A stretch of 64,000 nt of DNA from Amblyomma americanum (taxonomy: Eukaryota; Arthropoda; Arachnida; Ixodida; Ixodidae), in the NCBI RefSeq assembly GCF_052857255.1, contig NC_135498.1:162255124-162319123 (forward strand). Direction: 5' to 3'. This document shows positions 24,349 to 36,309 of this stretch, in pieces. Made by a program: the position numbers and the translations under genes. Position 1 is the stretch's first letter. Each line of letters opens with the position of its first letter. The notes beneath the pieces were generated by a model. It was not told the DNA's origin. It made no database searches and saw nothing but the letters and a program-made list of their open reading frames with translations.

Positions 24349-24699
24349 ATTCTTGTGTCTATGACTGTTATAGAATATATCTTCTTCGTTGTTGCCTTAG
24401 AGAAGGTGGGCTCGGTTATGCTGTGTTTGTATGGAATTTTTCCCACCTTACCTTTTCATTGTAGTGAAATAAAAACGACTTCACTTATTGTAGTGCTGAG
24501 AGCTGCCCATAGATGCTGTTGGACTTGAACGGATGACATGAACAATGAATTACAAAGCACCGGTTTTTATATTCATTTTCGAGCTAGGGCTCGCGTCTGT
24601 AGCACTGCACTGCACTTCTTCAGTCTTTCACTGGGGTCATAGTATTTGTGTCTTCACATCCGGCCTCCCGTACAGCTCTGGGTTTGTTTCTCGGCGCAG

Positions 24700-24892
24700 G
24701 TCTTCATATCCCGGAAATGTAAGTCGCCACCAGTCTTCATCTGTTATTGTGGCAAGACCATACTTTTCGTCTCCTTTTGTCCCACCACACCAGGACGAAG
24801 AGAAACGCAGCGATGCAAAAATTGACGCCGCCGAGCATCCGGTAGAGGTTGTCGCACGACCCAAGTTTGTCTTGGAAGAATCCTGCGTTTAA
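24700..24892 (+). CDS. Terminal-exon-like segment, unknown protein
   Basis: Follows a good acceptor (GTTTGTTTCTCGGCGCAG, ending 24699). It completes a codon with one base and then reads 63 residues to TAA at 24890-24892. The peptide is hydrophilic (PPHQDEEKRSDAKIDAAEHP). There is no recognised domain. The frame is also open upstream for 50 codons, so an unspliced ORF from 24545 is an alternative. Its phase fits the exon-like segment at 16874-17064. No polyadenylation signal is obvious just downstream. Confidence 0.35.
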
Positions 24893-26140
24893 TGTGTGTA
24901 TCTTTAAAGCAGATATTGGGCACTGCTCTAAAGGTCTAAAAACACTGGTTGTTGTCGGTATATGGCGTTGTTACCTTCTTTCTGTTCATTTCTAAAGCAA
25001 CCCACTTTCTAAAACGTTGATCTCAAAGTCAGTCACAGGAAGAGAGGCTATAGCTTATTGGAAAAGGTGGACTAATGAAACAAAATGCCGCAGCATTTTG
25101 TTTTCCGAGAGCTGCAAAAAACTTTAGCGATTGATGGGTATCTCGGGAGCTTGCTACCTCTATACCCTGTGACATTGCCGTAAATGGCGGTTGAAGTTGG
25201 ATTTGTAAATTTAAACTAAAGGCTACGCTAAATTTAAACTAATATTGTAGCGAGATTTGTAGGGACTACTTCTTTTATGACAGTACTTCATTATGGTGAT
25301 TAAATGTAATCACCTATCACAATTTTTGTGCATTTTTAACAAGACATGACGCGCAAAACTTTGGGGACAAGTTAGCAGCATTCATGTACGTCTTTAGCGC
25401 GCCATAGAAAATTGAGCGCGCGGTTGTCTTTGCCTGAAGCTCTTACTAATGCTTTAAGAGGCAACAAGAGGTGCTCGAGCGAGTTAACAGTCCTCGTCGA
25501 CAGCTGAAAAGAGCGCGGAACCATGTTTGGGTTCTATGCATAGTCAGGCTAAGAAGCTGGTTATGGTTGTCAGCGCCCATGGCCTTTAATTGTTATGCTG
25601 GGCAGCATTGTTGTGCAGCTCCTATTTTGTGCTGAATGACAAAATTTATTTTAATTCTTGCGAGTCTCCTGCGCGCTCATTGACATTCGTTAGTGCTACT
25701 ACATGATAGTAGCAAAAGGGCTATTTTAGTTTTTATTATATACACACAAGATACTGAAACTAAATACATTTTCGGCTCATATAAGAGGTTGATGGCTTGT
25801 AAAATGAAACAAAGAATCTAAGGATGTCGTACATAAATGTGAAAAAACAGAAACATGATATAGCATGGAAGAAAATGGCTTCTTTGACAAAAACGCTGGC
25901 AACAGAAAAAATCCGCAAGAGACACTGATACAAGTGGCACACTGCTACCGCTGAACAATACAAGAATGCTATATTTTGCGTTTTCGTTTATGACTCGGTT
26001 GACGGATCGACATGCGTGAAGAATGTTGCACTCTTTAAGAGCATGCAATACGCGCATGTTAAGCGGCACACGGTGGAAAATAATTAAGTTTGCCTACATC
26101 AGCTTTCGCTGCAAAGACTAAGACTGAGGATGCCAGCGAA
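24893..26140. other. Unassigned
   Basis: No gene or repeat family recognised in this AT-rich stretch. Confidence 0.2.
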
Positions 26141-26151
26141 AGAGTAAAAAT

Positions 26152-26384
26152 AGGTTTGGTTTATAGTGGTTTAACGTCCCAAAGAAACTTAGGCTATTAG
26201 AGACGCTGTAGTGCTGAGCTCCGGAATTTCAACTACTTGGGTTTCTTTAACATGCACTAACATCGCACAGTACACGGACCTCTAGAATTTTGCCTCCATC
26301 GGAATTGCGCCGCCGCGGCCAGGATCCAACCCGCGTTTTCGGGTCACGAGCCGAGCGCCATAGCAACTGAGCCACCGTGGCGGC
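26152..26384 (-). mobile_element. Ruka-like SINE with 11-bp target duplication
   Basis: The minus strand starts with a tRNA-like head at 26384 (GCCGCCACGGTGGCTCAGTT) and ends with the common 3' end (CTTTGGGACGTTAAACCACT) near 26160. AGAGTAAAAAT flanks it at 26141-26151 and 26385-26395. Confidence 0.9.
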
Positions 26385-26413
26385 AGAGTAAAAATTAGCT
26401 TGTGATCCTCAGT

Positions 26414-26480
26414 CTGGGGAGCGCTATTTTTAAGACAAAGGCACAACACCACCGTTTGTCTTGAATATAGCGCTCCCCAG
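26414..26480. repeat. Hairpin with 26-bp arms
   Basis: CTGGGGAGCGCTATTTTTAA (arm 26414-26439) is followed after a 15-bp spacer by the near-complement TTTGTCTTGAATATAGCGCT (arm 26455-26480). It lies just beside the SINE at 26152-26384. It could be a MITE end-pair or a structured RNA; no coding role was seen. Confidence 0.75.
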
Positions 26481-26829
26481 TCTCAGTATTCATGACCAAC
26501 TAGCTCCATACAAAGCTTTATTGGTTTGCGGTCACTGCTAAGTACGAAATATTGTGCAAATATACAGTCTTTCAAATGGACACCACCGCCACGTTCCTGA
26601 AAGCATGATTGAGGTGTGCAATGACCCACGGTGCCAGGTATACGCGTCTATAATTTTTTCATCGACAGTGCCAATGTACCAAATGTACGCCGGCGGCCTA
26701 TGCTCGAGTGCCGCGATTCTGCAGCAGTGTTGCCAACGCCAACGTGTATCGCGCTAGTGCCGTGTTTCTGCCACAACGTTGTCGATGCCAAGGCGTGCAG
26801 CGCAGATCCCTCTGTCACTACCAGCCCAC

Positions 26830-27060
26830 CGCTCTAAGCACGCATATAAGTTTAATCGTAATATTAGTAGATGACGAAGACAATGTGCAGTAGTCCGCTC
26901 GAGAGTGTGCTGCAGTTTTACACGATGTCTGCTCGCCTGCGGCGATCGCCTGGTGTTTTCGCGCAGTGGCCACCGAAGCTGATCTGTTCGCGCCACCACG
27001 GGTTCGAATCCGAGTCGCGGCAATCTTTATTTTATTTATATATGATTTGCCAACGGTGAC
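26830..27060 (+). mobile_element. Second tRNA-like SINE family, copy 1
   Basis: Contains a B-box-like GGTTCGAATCC (27000-27010). It shares order and wording with 48160-48440: TAATATTAGTAGATGACGAAG, then GTGTGCTGCAGTTTTACA, then GCGGCGATCGCC, then the B box. It differs from the Ruka-like copies in head and body. Confidence 0.6.
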
Positions 27061-27940
27061 CACAACGATTCAAAACAGCCAATTAGCTGGTTTGCCTTGA
27101 GAAGTAGTGCTCCCGCAATAAAACGTCTCCGTTCCCATTGAGTATCCATTTAAATCGTTTCATCACACCAGCGTTTCGTTTATTTCCAGGAACAAAACAA
27201 TGCATAATATTTCATTCAGGTTGAAAGCCAGATGCCAATCTCAGCACACCAACTGCCACGAAGTTGCAACACTGCACATTACTACACAGACGAAGCTCGG
27301 AGGGACACAGGACGAATTGAAGTCAGCCTCTATCGACAGATTACGGCATTCTGACGACAAACATGCCATTTTCACCGAAAGCGAAGGTTTAAAGATCTAG
27401 AAAAGACCAAAAAGGAAAATCCATGTGTCACCATCACTGGTCAATTAGCAAGGAAACTGCGGGCGTCGACCTCGAAGTTTTGGTATGAATCCAGCAAGCT
27501 ATGCTATACGGTCATTCAGTTCAAATCAGCAGCCAGCCCTTGTTGATGTGCACATCACGAGTTTAAATTAGGCGGTGGGAAAATTTTTCATTTCATTTTG
27601 CCAGCAATTTTTTTTCGTAGCGCCCCTAGCGCAAAACTTTGGATGGCGCCCGCCGCCAACGAAGTCGGTGCTATTGCAGGAAGTGCATGCGGTGGAATGA
27701 TATGTGTCTGTTCGATACCTAATACTCTCAGGGCGGGTTATTCCTGGACGTAGCTCTGACAGAGTTTGGTGCTCGGTTTGAATAAATGCCTAAAATACAA
27801 TTCTCCGTATTCTACGCTGGGTGCCGCCGGATCTCCTGACAAGGTTTTTTTTCTCTGCTGAACAAACGTTAAGGTACCCTGGATGAAGTAGAGAAACAAT
27901 TATTTTGCTGGCAATAGTATTTCCAATAGTCCTCCTCATC
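27061..27940. other. Unassigned
   Basis: A 66-codon ORF at 27200-27400 (+) follows an acceptor-like TTTATTTCCAG (about 27189) and has a hydrophilic, protein-like composition, but no family was recognised. The rest is unassigned. Confidence 0.2.
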
Positions 27941-28077
27941 GTTCCTTTAAGCAGCAGGCTTCGGAGGATGCATGAGGTGATTTATTATGGAACGTATAAT
28001 TTTTTGAAACGAAACTCTTGTACTTAATGGTTTAGTATCCCACATCAGGGTGTGAGGTAAATGCGAACTCTTCTCAC

Positions 28078-29180
28078 CTATCACACTGGGCCCACTAAAC
28101 AATAGGGGAACCAGCGCAAAGCCGAGGATTCCAAAGAACGTCGGCAGCCGATCGACTCCGAGGTAGTCATTCACCAGAACACTTCGGATGCACGTCACAA
28201 ATCTTTGCGACACACCTACGACCATGTTTAACCACACGAAAGCAGGGAACGACTCCACGGCTGATATAGCCAGCAGCAACGCACCAGCACAGCCGAAGCA
28301 CGCTACAGCCAGAGGACACCGACTGTGGGCAACGTTGTCCGATGCAAACAGTAGAAGTGACCTCCTTGCGAACTGACCTGCAGCGTTATAAGTGAACACA
28401 AGTCAAGTGCATTGACTGGTCAAGTGTATTGAGATGCTGCAGTCGCACAGGGCGTAGACAACACGTAGCACGTAAAAGGAGAGCTCGCAGAATATGGAAA
28501 GCTGTCGCAAGGTATGCCTACTCGCTTCAATGGACTGCGGTTGTCTGCATGCTCCATGTACATGGGGTGCAGTTAATGTAGCCAAACCATCGATGTTTTT
28601 CTTATTCTTGGTGCACATAACTTGAAATTCTCCAATGGAAACAAAATTGCGTGTGCTTCTCTTCTCGGAAAGCGGCGGTAATTGCGGTGAGAACTTTTCC
28701 TTCCTGCATTCCGCGTATCTGAGGTTTTTAGCATTCAGGTACGTTTCTGCAGCTGAACTTTTCTGTGTCCTTACTTGTCATTTTGCTCGACACTCGCTCT
28801 TAAAATGCCCAGTCGTCTTTGGGGCCTCTAATTCTTCCTGAGTTGCGTGAGTTTCCATGTCACTGCAGTTGGTTTCGACTCGGCGTTCTACATCTTCGGC
28901 CGCTTGTTTCACAAAACAGCCCTCCGCAAACTTCAATCTCAGTGGCTGTGGATGCCTACGGCTCAATGAAATTGGTACTCCATCTTTGTGATTCATGCCC
29001 CGATCAGCACAGCGCCTCCAAGGCCGCAATGTTCTGCAAGCGCAGAAAAAACAAGAGGACCCGCGAGTCCCGAAGCTGCCCAGCCGATGCATTTGAAGGC
29101 GGCAGCAGTAGCCCTGTAGCAGTCAAAGTACAGCATGGTGTACATGGTGTAGCATATAATCTAAGCTCCGCACCCTGTAC
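28078..29180 (-). pseudogene. Broken SLC16/monocarboxylate transporter-like gene (MFS)
   Basis: Minus-strand fragments match the order of a monocarboxylate-transporter-type MFS protein. TMLYFDCYRATAAAFKCIGW and then GLAGPLVFSALAEHCGLGGA (TM4-5 region) follow an acceptor TTTTACAG at 29181. Then come VPISLSRRHPQPLRLKFAEG and a hydrophilic loop, then FYVLRVVYALCDCSIS (TM7 region). The best stretch is 28078-28377 (GQFARRSLLLFASDN to NDYLGVDRLPTFFGILGFA), ending at a donor GTGAGA. In-frame stops occur soon after 29180, after LIGA, and around 28400, with a frameshift near 28985. The retained splice sites point to an unprocessed, duplicated copy, not a retrocopy. Residual function is unlikely. Confidence 0.7.
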
Positions 29181-29499
29181 CTGTAAAAGGATAGGAAGTA
29201 AGAATATATGAGAAAGAATGCAAGCCGAACAGCAAGTCCAATTTGCAGTGAACTTTAATTGTTATTCGCTTTGTAGCAATAACATTACCACACGTAAAAT
29301 AAGACCATCCTAGTATAGCCCATTAATAATAATATGTCAGATCAACTAATCAAGAGATATATGCTATGAATATCACATCGAATAGAATTTCAAACGCAAC
29401 CGTTAGAAATTGCAACAGTTCAGTGGAATAACCGTGAGTAAAAATTGGAACACAGCGTAGCTCGGGGACATATAGACTTATCGTCATCATCAGAATCCT

Positions 29500-30310
29500 A
29501 ACTACATTCAGTGCAAGACCAAATCCTGTCCAATATATCCCTCCGAACAACCATCTGCTGTGCCATCTGCAGCAACTTTATCCGCCGCAAATTTCGTCAT
29601 ATCAGCCATCCCATTGAAGCCCTGCCTCAGCCTCCTACCCTTGCTCTTGTTCTCTTGGAATGCAGCCCATTAACCTTCACGGCGATCGTTCGTCAAGCAT
29701 TCCAGCTGCATGCCCTGCATATGACCATTTCTTCCTCAATTTCACTACTCCGTGAATTGCATGCGTTTTTTCTCTACCTTATCCGCTCATGTTGTGTACT
29801 AACATTTCATCTATCATTTTATTTTCCACAGCTTGCTGCGTTGCTTTCAACTCTTTTTGTCATTCTTAGTTCAACCGATTTCTTCAGTCTAAAGGCTTGT
29901 GACCCTAAAATTTCTTATGCCAAGGTCCACCTGTTATATACTTTCCTCTTGATGGATACTGGAAAACTTCCTATTATGTTGCCTGACTACCTGCCAAATA
30001 GATTTCATTCTAGAATAAATTTATTCCGAAGAGATTTCATCCTTATTCTGCCGATTATTTCACTGATGTAGTTCTGTTATGCACCCACTGCCTTTCCTGA
30101 ATGGGTATATTTTTTTACAAATTCAAAACTTTCGCTGTAGTTTCCTTCCATGGCTGTTGAACACTACTTTAGTTTGCTACATAATGTTTTTTATACCAAC
30201 CGTCCTGCTTTTTCTGCATGGCCCTAAGCATAATTTGCAGTTCGTGCGCTGATTTACTCAGAGAGGCGATGCAATCTGCGAATCTAAGGCTGCTAAGGCA
30301 TTAAACCTTA
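29500..30310 (-). pseudogene. Decayed RTE-like LINE, RT thumb region
   Basis: On the minus strand, LSSLRFAD near 30290 is a relic of the F/YADD motif context. Around 29810-29900, phrases resemble the plus-strand wording of the RTE copy at 36340-36450 (for example TTATTTTCCACAGCTTGC compared with TTCTTTTCCATAGCTGTC). No intact frame remains. The clade call is tentative. Confidence 0.4.
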
Positions 30311-30559
30311 CGATCTATCCACGGCTCTTCCAAGTCCCTTGCCTCAATGCCTGTTGTAAACGAGCGTTCAATAATACATGCACCTCATGAAGTTCAGGTA
30401 TTCTTGCCTGCGACTTTGCCCCATGGTTGCGTTCTTGTTCTGGCAACTGTTCATCGCGTGTACTTTGTACGCTGAGCTCTGACGAACATTTACAACTTAC
30501 TGTGTTGTCTATTTGGAGATGGCACTTGATCGCCTGTAATGTCTTCACAGCTTCGAAGG

Positions 30560-30935
30560 TGCACACGCAAATATCTCCACCTCAGCCGGCACCAGGGAAC
30601 TGATCCTGGCCAAAAAAGCCACAATAGAGACGCAAGGCCATCGCAACTTGATTCTACACCGCGGCAAGCAGAAAGCTGCTCCCTTAGCAACTAAGGTTTT
30701 TGTTCCTCCCGTAGCAGAGGACATTAACCGAGAACAGGAAAAAGAGATTCCTAACCACCCCACAGGTGTCACCATAAAACTTGTCACCCGCGCTAACATT
30801 CAGCAGCATGTGCCTGCCACGACTGAACCTCTAACCTTGAATAGCACAAGCCACGCGCAGCCAAGGAGAAAACAGTCAGTACTATTAAAAACCAAACAAT
30901 GCTCCAAGACACAAAACCGGCTACTATTTTCTTAG
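30560..30935 (+). CDS. ORF of unknown function
   Basis: An open frame of about 125 codons, ending TAG at 30933-30935. It is basic and proline-rich in parts (VFVPPVAEDINREQEKEIPN) and has no recognised domain. The first ATG in frame is at 30648. It has no clear splice sites. It could be a relic of a transposon ORF1 or chance; the composition is the only support. Confidence 0.2.
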
Positions 30936-31677
30936 TAGCAGTCTTGAGCCGTGCCAGGCGTCCCATATCCGAGCTCTGGTTGATCTACCAAGCGCCCAAC
31001 TAGCACAGAAAGACTAACACATCGGCTAGCCGGCTGATCATCTCGGATTGTACGTGCTACTTAGCCCTAGTGGTAGCGCATTCTTCACGCAAACATCTTT
31101 AAGGTCTACTGTGTGATTCCTAGCGTCCGAGGTTACCTATCGGTTTTTTAATAAATGCAAGATTTCCGCATCCAGGTGCTAGTCTCTGTGGTGAATGTCT
31201 AGGGAAATGCGCTAGGGCGCGGCGTTTTGTATATCTGCTTCTTGCTTATTAACTAGCGCGTACTTGAATGCCTCTTGACGCAGAAAGCAAGAGCCACTCC
31301 CTTTTTGTTGGAGTTCGGACATTCACATGCACAACCAGTGCCATTACTTCTTATAGCCACTGTGAGAAAGCTTGAGCCCATTGTGTAGTTTCCGTGGTAG
31401 GCATCATCATCATTCCTATTTAGAAAGCGTAGTGATGCATTATTCAGCAACAGAGACAAACAGACAAATGTGTCGTAGGCAGTTCCATAGGTGGTTAGCG
31501 AGTTCGTTATGTTTCTAAGAGGCTTGTTTCTTGTTTACTTCCTGACGTGGTCCTAGTGCACTATTTTTTCGTCTAATAATTTGGGTAAGAGAGCCTTTGG
31601 GGCAGGATTATTGGTAACTGGCGGTTGGAATGTGCTACCACCTTGAGGCATAGTCTCTGGAGGCAGCAAGCTTCACC

Positions 31678-32071
31678 ATGTTGCTAGCGCTCGGGAAGAT
31701 GGACTGCGTAAGTTTTTAAGTCTCTTTTTATATAACTGAAGGAAATGATCATTTTGAAAGAAGTAGGCAATTGCCACCATTCTCTTTTTCTTTTGTCCTT
31801 CTAGGTGTACGTGTTGCCGAATTTCAGGAATAGACCAGCACCAGCAACGGTGGGATCGGAAGGCAAATGTGTAGTTGTGTTTAGTTTTGAGAAAGAAGGT
31901 TGTGAACTGGAGTCATTGGTCCCTCCGACTTTATCCGCGGATTTAATATGTTTTGAAAGAGACTGCGGAACTAATGGCGCCTTATTATGCAATTATTTAC
32001 TGTCTGCCGTCGTCCAGATGTTCCAATCTCTTTTCTTTTTTTACGCAGTAATTGCGTTGTTCGGGCAATAG
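31678..32071 (+). CDS. Small two-exon gene candidate
   Basis: ATG at 31678 opens a 30-bp exon (MLLALGKMDC) ended by a strong donor (GTAAGT at 31708-31713). A 97-bp intron closes with a pyrimidine-rich acceptor (TTTTCTTTTGTCCTTCTAG, ending 31804). The second exon stays in frame for 88 codons to TAG at 32069-32071 (VYVLPNFRNRPAPATVG, then CVVVFSFEKEGCELESL). The last ~35 residues are hydrophobic, possibly a membrane segment or read-through into intron. The spliced product would be about 98 residues. Family not recognised. Confidence 0.35.
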
Positions 32072-32442
32072 GTTGCCGTATGTCAATTTGTCTAGAAGAG
32101 TACAAAGATATGTTCAATAACGTTGGTATGTCTTCTTGAGTGCGGTTACCAAAAAATACAAAAAAAATAAGTGAGTGCGTGCTAGCAGGCTGCTAGAACG
32201 TCCTTCTGTAGACCTCGAGAGGGGAAGAATTTCTTTCGGGCAGGCCTCGCGTTGCCTTAACGACGTCTTGTAGCATCGGTCGTTGGCCACCGTGTTTATT
32301 AGGTGTGCTCCCCAGCAGCCTTTCAGTGAGCCGCGCATAGAGCACTGATACGAAGTTTCACGGAGACATAAACAAGGGTACACGGAGACCATACAACATA
32401 AAAGAGTTCTGAAGTGTTATATCCTCGCACGAGTAATAAAGA

Positions 32443-32649
32443 TTATGCCAGGTCATGTACCGGCGTCTTAGATGCGCGCAACTGCAATGAACGGTGATTG
32501 AAGATCTCGGCTGGCGCCTCCACGGGGAGAACAATAGAGAGCTCCCTTAGATGTTCTAACTGTCCCCGCGTATCACGCGGAGAAAATAGGCAAACTCTTG
32601 GCGATTCTGCAATTCTCTCTAAGAGGGACTCATTATCAGCAAGCGCCAC
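32443..32649 (-). CDS. Exon-like ORF, unknown
   Basis: 67 codons on the minus strand with protein-like composition (SLLERIAESPRVCLFSPRD, then ELSIVLPVEAPAEIF). It is ended by a stop at 32443-32445. No recognised motif and no firm splice borders. It may be an exon of an unseen gene. Confidence 0.2.
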   Translation of the reverse strand: MALADNESLLERIAESPRVCLFSPRDTRGQLEHLRELSIVLPVEAPAEIFNHRSLQLRASKTPVHDLA

Positions 32650-33699
32650 TTGCTTTTCCGCAGCTTAGACATGAGACGAGTATGATAGGATAGGATGTTT
32701 CGTGTTATTAGAGCGGTAGCTCTAACAGCCGCCCTTAAAACATCATTGCCATCTTAGTGAGGCTCCACATGCGCATGCAAGCACAATCACAACAAACAAG
32801 CAAACACTTGTGAGGGTCGTGTAAGAAACGATGTTATGATTCCCATTTTTTTGGTCATTTACTTTTCTACACAGGTGAGTTCTGTTGGTTTCGAAATAGA
32901 AACAGTCAAGGACAAACGCAATTCACAGAATGGAAAAGATTATCAACGTTTCCCACAGGACCTGGTCGAACCGACAATAATAAATGCGTCACTGCGAAGT
33001 GCGTGCCTCGAACTATGCTGCGCATTTTGTTTTAGAAGGTCCAAACTTTAAAATTGGTTTTTATCGTAAAGTGAAACTTTGCCGCATAGTAAAACGAGTG
33101 TGGCGGACGTTACAAAACAAGCGAATCGTGCCAACTGGTAAAGTGATTTCACTATATTCTTATAGTTTTGGATAAAAGGTGCCAAAATATATGCGCTTTC
33201 GGAAAAGGTGGAGGCAAAGCAGCCCCTCGACTGCAGGTAACTAATCGAAAGAGCCAAATTTGTCTAGCCACTGAGCTGAACTTAATCGCGTTTGCGAAAT
33301 TCTAAACACTTATGTGGCTATTGGTAAAGACCAGCTACCTCTCTAATTTTACCCAGGTGCCTGTCGGTAATAGTTAAAAAGTGAACGATTCAAATATATT
33401 TAATCACTTTACTAGTTAGCGCAATTTGCCTGTCTCTTGGCGTCCGCGAACATACATATAACTATGCCGCAGTAAACTTCACCTCAACTCAAAAACCTCA
33501 AGATGAGTGTATTCTGACGAACTGAAAGTGGCCAACGTCTCGAAGAGGGCAAAGCGCTTCTCTAGAAAACGTTCTCTGGCCTCTTAAGGCAACCCACGCG
33601 ATGTGTAGCGATAACATTTGGTTCAAAATGGTGTGGATGTGCGTATGTGAAGTTAGATGCATAAGAATTTATCGACATTTTTTTTGCCTTCCAGGTCAA

Positions 33700-34440
33700 A
33701 GCGGCTTTCTGAGCTGCGGAGCGCACCATTGCGTTGTTCAAGACATGTTTTGCCCTCTTTGCCTGTCTCTAAAGCCATTTAGTGATCCACACTATCAAAT
33801 TACAGGCCGATATAGGTGTTAAATGTTATTAACACTCTCTTTGAAAAAGTGGTTTGCAAGCGAATAAAGAATTTTTCAACTAACTAAGACAATACCTGTC
33901 CGAGTCAGCAGCTGCTCAAGCACCAAGTGGCCACATCTACTGTAGTCATGTTTTTTACGCAACTGACAAATACCGCGCTGCATAAAAAACTAGCCGCAGC
34001 TGTCTGCTTAGACATATGAAAATCTTTTTACAAGGTTGAGTACACTTACTGCTGAAAAAAAGATGGAAACTTACGGTTTAAAAGGCAAAGTTTACGAGTA
34101 ATAAAAAGTTATTCTCTACGACGTAAACAAAGCTTTGTTAATAGGAACTTTATTTGAGTGCCATACAATAGTCACTAAGCGTGTTGGAGCATTCTCCACT
34201 CGGACCGCTCTTTGTGCTTTGCACATTATTGACCTGCCGTCAGCAATGAAGTCCGAAGCGCGAGTATACACTGATGACGCTGCTTTACATTTCACAGGCG
34301 GTACACTAGAAGAACAAAAGTCCAAATTAATAAGGGTCTTAGCAATGTTTCACAGTGGTCTGTAGATAATCGGCTCTCTGTTAATATCTGGAAAATGAAG
34401 GGCACCGTGTTCTGTTCAGCACGAAAGACCACTATTTGCG
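33700..34440 (+). pseudogene. Decayed LINE reverse transcriptase
   Basis: Plus-strand fragments in RT order: VLNVINTLFEKVVCKRIKNF near 33815 (the N-YRPIS to L-EK-V region), a motif A relic near 34010, and VYTDDAALHFTGGTLEEQKS at 34263-34322 (motif C with both Asp kept). Stops interrupt the frame throughout. Non-LTR RT of CR1/Jockey type is likely. Confidence 0.55.
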
Positions 34441-36300
34441 GCCACTAAACCTTAACCTGAAAAAGCTCGTTTGCATCAATTATGCAGCGGAAAGAACAAC
34501 TTATTTATGTTTGTTTGAAATCAGCTTTTGTTCTTTATGTGCTAATTATAGGCAAAATGTTATTTGGTTTCATGATGTAATTAATGCTTTAATTAGGGTT
34601 TGCGCAATGTTAATTGTGATTTTTCATAGAAACTTTGAACAATACTTACAAGCATAACTACAACCTTATTTGTAGCCGACAGAAGCAGGACATTCGTAAC
34701 TTCCTCAGAGAGTAGTCAGAGATTTAGAGACTAGTTTGCCGACAACATTGCCCATTTCAAACATCAAGGGCGTACACAGTGAAAATAACTGTAATAGTAA
34801 ACACCGCATTATTAACCAATATTATTAGGCCCCTTGCACTATTTATAATACCACAGAAATAATCGAGAGCGAGGACATATAATCGTAAGACCTACCACTG
34901 TACTCTTACATTACAGCTCGTAAATGGAGTGAAGACCGCAATGACATCAATCACAAAAAGAAATTTTTGGCATCGTTAAAGCGTGTTTTTCTTGACACCA
35001 ACAAACATTGGAGGGCTCACGTTGATGCGACTGAGTTTATTTGTCGTTTGTTTGGGTTGCGATCCAAAGTATTCTTGTCGCTTAGCATGACAAGCATTTT
35101 GAATACTCCATCGCTTTTGTGTGTTTCTCTCCTCTGCTCGCAAGGGTTCGCATTTATATTTCACATTCAATTGAATTCAATTTCCTTCGAACTTAATTAC
35201 AAAATAAACCATTTACTTCGTGGTATGAACCAAAATGAGATTCATGTTTACTAAGAAGGACTTCCCCTGTTCTTAAAAAGGCACACAGACCCGCTTAGAC
35301 GGAGATATGACAAGGACATTTCATGTAAACAAGTACAATTATAGTTGCACTCATTGAAAAGGAAGCGATTGACATATATACAAACATTAGAATATTACAA
35401 GAATACAATAAAACAGAAGACAAGGAAGAAAATGTAACCCTTAATTATTACAAAACTCTTCAAGCAACCTAAAGTACGATACGTGCAATGACGCAACCAA
35501 TAATAAATAAATATAGGAAGATTATGAATCTCTTGAAAGTTGTACCTGCTTTGAAGAAAGCAGGAGATGGTGTTTTACTTCTGCTTGAAAGCGAGAAATG
35601 GTTGTATGTTTATCGAGATGAAGTATTGATGTGTGCACAATGGAAAAGAAACATTTGGTTATCAACAACTGTAATGCGGTAGTCAGGTCATGGTATTGCT
35701 CCCATCATAAAATTAGTGCGTAGGTTTATTCTACATTGTTTTTTACATATTTTCTTGAGAAACTGCACTCTATATAGCTTCCCGAACAAAGACAACATCG
35801 AAGAAAAGGCTGTCGAGCTTTAAAAATCATGTCCTTGAGAGGGTCCTTTACAGGGAGTGTTTAGAAAATGATGGATTAGAAGATACCATCGGCATAGCTC
35901 TTTTGTTGTCAGTAAAGAAAGGCATTCACAGTCTAAGATGGGACAAGTGTCCTCTCTATACAAAATCAGGTGAGATTGGTTAAAAGAATGGTATAATCGT
36001 TTTCTAACATAGGGCGGCAAAAGAATTTCAGCCTTAATATAGGTTCAACAGATTAGGATAATTTCGCACGGATATGATGTTTATGTTCAGACCAACAAAC
36101 GCTTGTCTTAAAGGTGACTCCAAGGAAAACTATCCCTGCAAACGTACTGATCTCATACGGGCACCTAACTTTTTCCCGCCTCTTCCTACGCTTGCTTTCT
36201 CTGGGAATCAGGTTCGTTACCTTTAACGCAAAACGGCTATCTTGGCTTCGCATTGCATCCCCACCCGGACCCATTTCTTCCTCTTGATTTCGACTAGGTA
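34441..36300. other. Unassigned AT-rich DNA
   Basis: No gene recognised. The part nearest 36300 may be the 3' end of the RTE relic on the minus strand, but its end is not defined. Confidence 0.2.
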
Positions 36301-36309
36301 GCCATTTAC

